The notes under the pieces were generated by a model. That model was not told the DNA's origin. It saw nothing but the letters and a program-made list of their open reading frames with translations, and ran no database searches. From contig DATMJW010000037.1 in the NCBI GenBank assembly GCA_035553355.1, forward strand, positions 1 to 6,546: a stretch of 6,546 bases of DNA, in the 5' to 3' direction. The stretch's first letter is position 1; the number at the start of each line of letters is the position of its first letter. Shown in pieces: positions 4,905-6,546 of this stretch. Origin of the DNA: Gaiellasilicea sp035553355. Its GTDB lineage: Bacteria; Actinomycetota; Thermoleophilia; Gaiellales; Gaiellaceae. The translations under genes and the position numbers were made by a program.

Positions 4905-4910
4905 AAGGAG
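4905..4910 (+). promoter_or_regulatory. Ribosome binding site AAGGAG for moxR
   Basis: AAGGAG lies 5 nt before GTG 4916 and is the only strong Shine-Dalgarno sequence in front of any gene in the window. It fixes the moxR start at this GTG. It also implies that moxR, unlike its neighbours, has a real 5' leader. Confidence 0.85.
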
Positions 4911-4915
4911 CGCAC

Positions 4916-5929
4916 GTGAGCGACGCACCCGCCCCCGCACCGCAGCCGACCGAGGCGAAGGATCGTCTCGAGCAGGCCCTCTTCGAGATCCGCCGCGTGA
5001 TCGCCGGCCAGGACGCGATGCTCGAGCGCGTCCTCGTCGCTCTCCTGGCGGGCGGGCACCTCCTGATCGAGGGCGTCCCCGGCCTCGCGAAGACGCTGAC
5101 GATCAAGACGACCGCGGACGTGCTCGGCGGCAGCTTCTCGCGGATCCAGTTCACGCCGGACCTCGTCCCCTCCGACCTCGTCGGGACGCGCGTCTACCGG
5201 CCGAAGGACGGCACCTTCGAGACCGAGCTCGGCCCCGTCTTCTGCAACTTCCTGCTCGCGGACGAGATCAACCGCGCGCCCGCGAAGGTGCAGTCCGCGC
5301 TCCTGGAAGTCATGCAGGAGCGGCAGGTGACGATCGGCGGCCGTACCTACCCCGTGCCGACGCCGTTTCTCGTGATGGCGACCCAGAACCCGATCGAGTC
5401 GGAGGGCACCTACCCGCTCCCCGAGGCCCAGATCGACCGCTTCATGCTGAAGGTGGTGATCGGCTATCCGGAGCGCGACGAGGAGCTCGCGATCGTGCAG
5501 CGGCAGCTCGTCGAGCGGCCGGAGCTCCGCCAGACGCTGTCGCTCGAGGAGCTGCAGGCGCTCCAGCGGGCGGTCACCGCGGTCTACGTCGACCCGGCCC
5601 TCGTCGCGTACGCGGTCGAGCTCGCGCGCGCGACGCGCGAACCCGCGGCCTTCGGTCTCGGCGACCTCGCCGACTACCTCTCGTTCGGCGCGAGCCCGCG
5701 CGGGCCGATCAGCCTCGTGCAGGCGGCGCGCGCGCTCGCGCTCGTGCGCGGACGCGACTACGTGCTCGCCGACGACCTGCGGGCGCTCGCGAAGGACGCG
5801 CTTCGCCACCGCCTGATCCTCACGTACCAGGCGCTCGCGGAGGACGTCACAGCCGACGCGCTGCTCGACGCGGTGCTCGCGGCGGTGCCGGTGCCCGCGA
5901 CCGACCTCGCGCGCCCCACCGCGGCGTGA
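4916..5929 (+). CDS. moxR: MoxR-family AAA+ ATPase
   Basis: MoxR ATPases are cytoplasmic chaperone-like AAA+ proteins that work with von Willebrand A-domain partners to mature or activate protein complexes. The 337-residue protein is full length for the family. Motifs in order: Walker A GVPGLAKT (53-60), the substrate-loop segment QFTPDLVPSDLVGT (78-91), Walker B FLLADEINRA (112-121), sensor 1 ATQNP (155-159), the arginine-finger segment EGTYPLPEAQIDRF (163-176), and sensor 2 GASPRG (258-263) in the small C-terminal lid domain. The first 14 residues are Pro/Ala-rich and probably disordered. GTG 4916 is supported by the AAGGAG site. The stop TGA overlaps the GTG of the DUF58 gene, so the two are very likely co-transcribed and translationally coupled. 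This is the only complete gene here ending in TGA. Later partners of such operons (vWA membrane proteins, transglutaminase-like proteins) would lie beyond the right edge. The natural client is unknown. Confidence 0.96.
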   Translation: MSDAPAPAPQPTEAKDRLEQALFEIRRVIAGQDAMLERVLVALLAGGHLLIEGVPGLAKTLTIKTTADVLGGSFSRIQFTPDLVPSDLVGTRVYRPKDGTFETELGPVFCNFLLADEINRAPAKVQSALLEVMQERQVTIGGRTYPVPTPFLVMATQNPIESEGTYPLPEAQIDRFMLKVVIGYPERDEELAIVQRQLVERPELRQTLSLEELQALQRAVTAVYVDPALVAYAVELARATREPAAFGLGDLADYLSFGASPRGPISLVQAARALALVRGRDYVLADDLRALAKDALRHRLILTYQALAEDVTADALLDAVLAAVPVPATDLARPTAA

Positions 5930-6546
5930 GCCTCCGCGCGCCCGCGCCGACCGCGGCACCGGGCCCGGGGCCGATGCCGCGCGCGCTCCTGCGTGCGCTC
6001 GACGTCTCGATCGGCCGCCGGGTCGGCGGGCTCCTCGCCGGCGACTACCGGTCCGCGCAGCTCGGCGTCGGCACCGAGCTCGCGCAGGTGCGGCCGTACG
6101 TCCCCGGCGACGACGTGAGGCGCATCGACCCGAACGTCACGGCCCGCACGGGCGGCGAGCCGCACGTTCGCGTCGATCTCGCGGAGCGCGTGCTCGTCAC
6201 GTGGCTCGTGCTCGACACGTCGCCGTCGATGCTCTTCGGCACCGCCGAGCGGCGGAAGCGGGACGTCGCCGAGGGCGTCGCGATCGCGCTCGGGCACGTG
6301 GCGACGCGGCGCGGGAACCGCCTCGGCGTCGTCACGTTCGGCGACGACGACCCGCGCCAGCTGCCGCCCCGGCAGGGGCGGCGCGGCCTGATCGGGCTGC
6401 TCGGGACGATCCGCGAGGAGGAGCGGGCCGGCTCCGGAGCCACCTCGCTCGCGGAGGCGCTCCGGCGGACGGGCGCGCTCGCGCGGCAGCGGGCGCTCGT
6501 CGTCGTCGTCGGCGACTTCAGGGGCCCGCGCGACTGGCGACGGCCG
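5926..6546 (+). CDS. DUF58 protein with vWA-type metal site, C-terminus cut by window edge
   Basis: DUF58 proteins are the standard partners of MoxR ATPases and carry a von Willebrand A-like domain that binds partners through a metal ion. The 207 visible codons are fully open and give RVGGLLAGDYRS (33-43), VRPYVPGDDVRRID (55-68), ARTGGEPHVRVDLAER (73-88), the MIDAS motif DTSPS (97-101), and LGVVTFGDDD further on. It looks like the short, soluble form with no membrane helices at the N-terminus. In the signature usually written GDDxRxIDW the Trp is replaced by Pro (Pro69, CCG). GTG 5926 overlaps the moxR stop as GTGA, a typical coupled start; ATG 5974 (residue 17) is the alternative and would remove a Pro/Ala-rich leader. 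The protein continues beyond position 6546, so total length and any C-terminal segment are unseen. Confidence 0.92.
   Translation, partial: MSLRAPAPTAAPGPGPMPRALLRALDVSIGRRVGGLLAGDYRSAQLGVGTELAQVRPYVPGDDVRRIDPNVTARTGGEPHVRVDLAERVLVTWLVLDTSPSMLFGTAERRKRDVAEGVAIALGHVATRRGNRLGVVTFGDDDPRQLPPRQGRRGLIGLLGTIREEERAGSGATSLAEALRRTGALARQRALVVVVGDFRGPRDWRRP

Noticed and set aside
4769..5959. A 396-codon minus-strand open frame opposite moxR
   Set aside because: It is antisense to a textbook MoxR ATPase and has no recognisable domain; a shadow of the GC-rich coding strand.
1..6546. tRNA or rRNA genes, insertion sequences, phage, toxin-antitoxin or defence modules
   Set aside because: No cloverleaf-like segment, transposase motif, terminal repeats or defence-type domain was seen. 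Nearly all sequence is taken up by the genes listed.

Overview
The window is GC-rich bacterial chromosome with very strong G/C preference at third codon positions. Little space separates the genes, and most starts lack a clear Shine-Dalgarno sequence. High GC, a LytR-CpsA-Psr protein, an FmdB-type zinc ribbon with a Ser/Gly tail, GTG starts and TAnnnT hexamers just upstream of start codons all fit a high-GC actinobacterium. Protein style suggests the Thermoleophilia (Gaiellales/Solirubrobacterales-like). That placement is an inference from remembered family sequences, not a database result.

Layout. (1) Positions 1-308, minus: the N-terminal third of a ROK-family sugar kinase, running off the left edge. 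(2) Across a 26-bp divergent gap, 335-1516, plus: a membrane-anchored LCP phosphotransferase for attaching polymers to the cell wall. (3) 1526-1780, plus: a three-helix GlsB/YeaQ-type membrane protein, possibly with a leaderless start of its own. (4) 1777-2085, minus: an FmdB-family zinc ribbon protein whose stop shares the palindrome CTAG with the previous gene. (5) 2125-3750, plus: a GT39/GT-C polytopic membrane glycosyltransferase. (6) 3711-3905, minus: a 64-residue hypothetical protein with one membrane helix, overlapping the glycosyltransferase tail. (7) 3923-4717, plus: a compact PfkB-family carbohydrate kinase. (8) 4718-4915: the only sizeable intergenic region, with several inverted repeats, a 10-bp palindrome and a good ribosome binding site. 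(9) 4916-5929, plus: a MoxR AAA+ ATPase. (10) 5926 to the right edge, plus: a DUF58 protein with a von Willebrand A-type metal site, coupled to moxR by a GTGA overlap.

How the genes work together. The clearest functional unit is moxR-DUF58, a known chaperone-like pair. The remaining genes look like a mixed housekeeping neighbourhood: sugar phosphorylation (ROK, PfkB), cell-envelope glycan work (LCP, GT39) and small membrane or stress proteins. Genes alternate strand often, so they are mostly separate transcription units. I see no mobile element, CRISPR array, RNA gene, toxin-antitoxin or defence module, and no convincing new multi-gene system.

The points most worth checking are the small gene at 3711-3905, the concentric 45-bp dyad at 4767-4811, the pattern of TAnnnT hexamers close to start codons (including a two-way one at 319-325), the use of TAG by all six free-standing stops, and a Trp-to-Pro change in the DUF58 signature.
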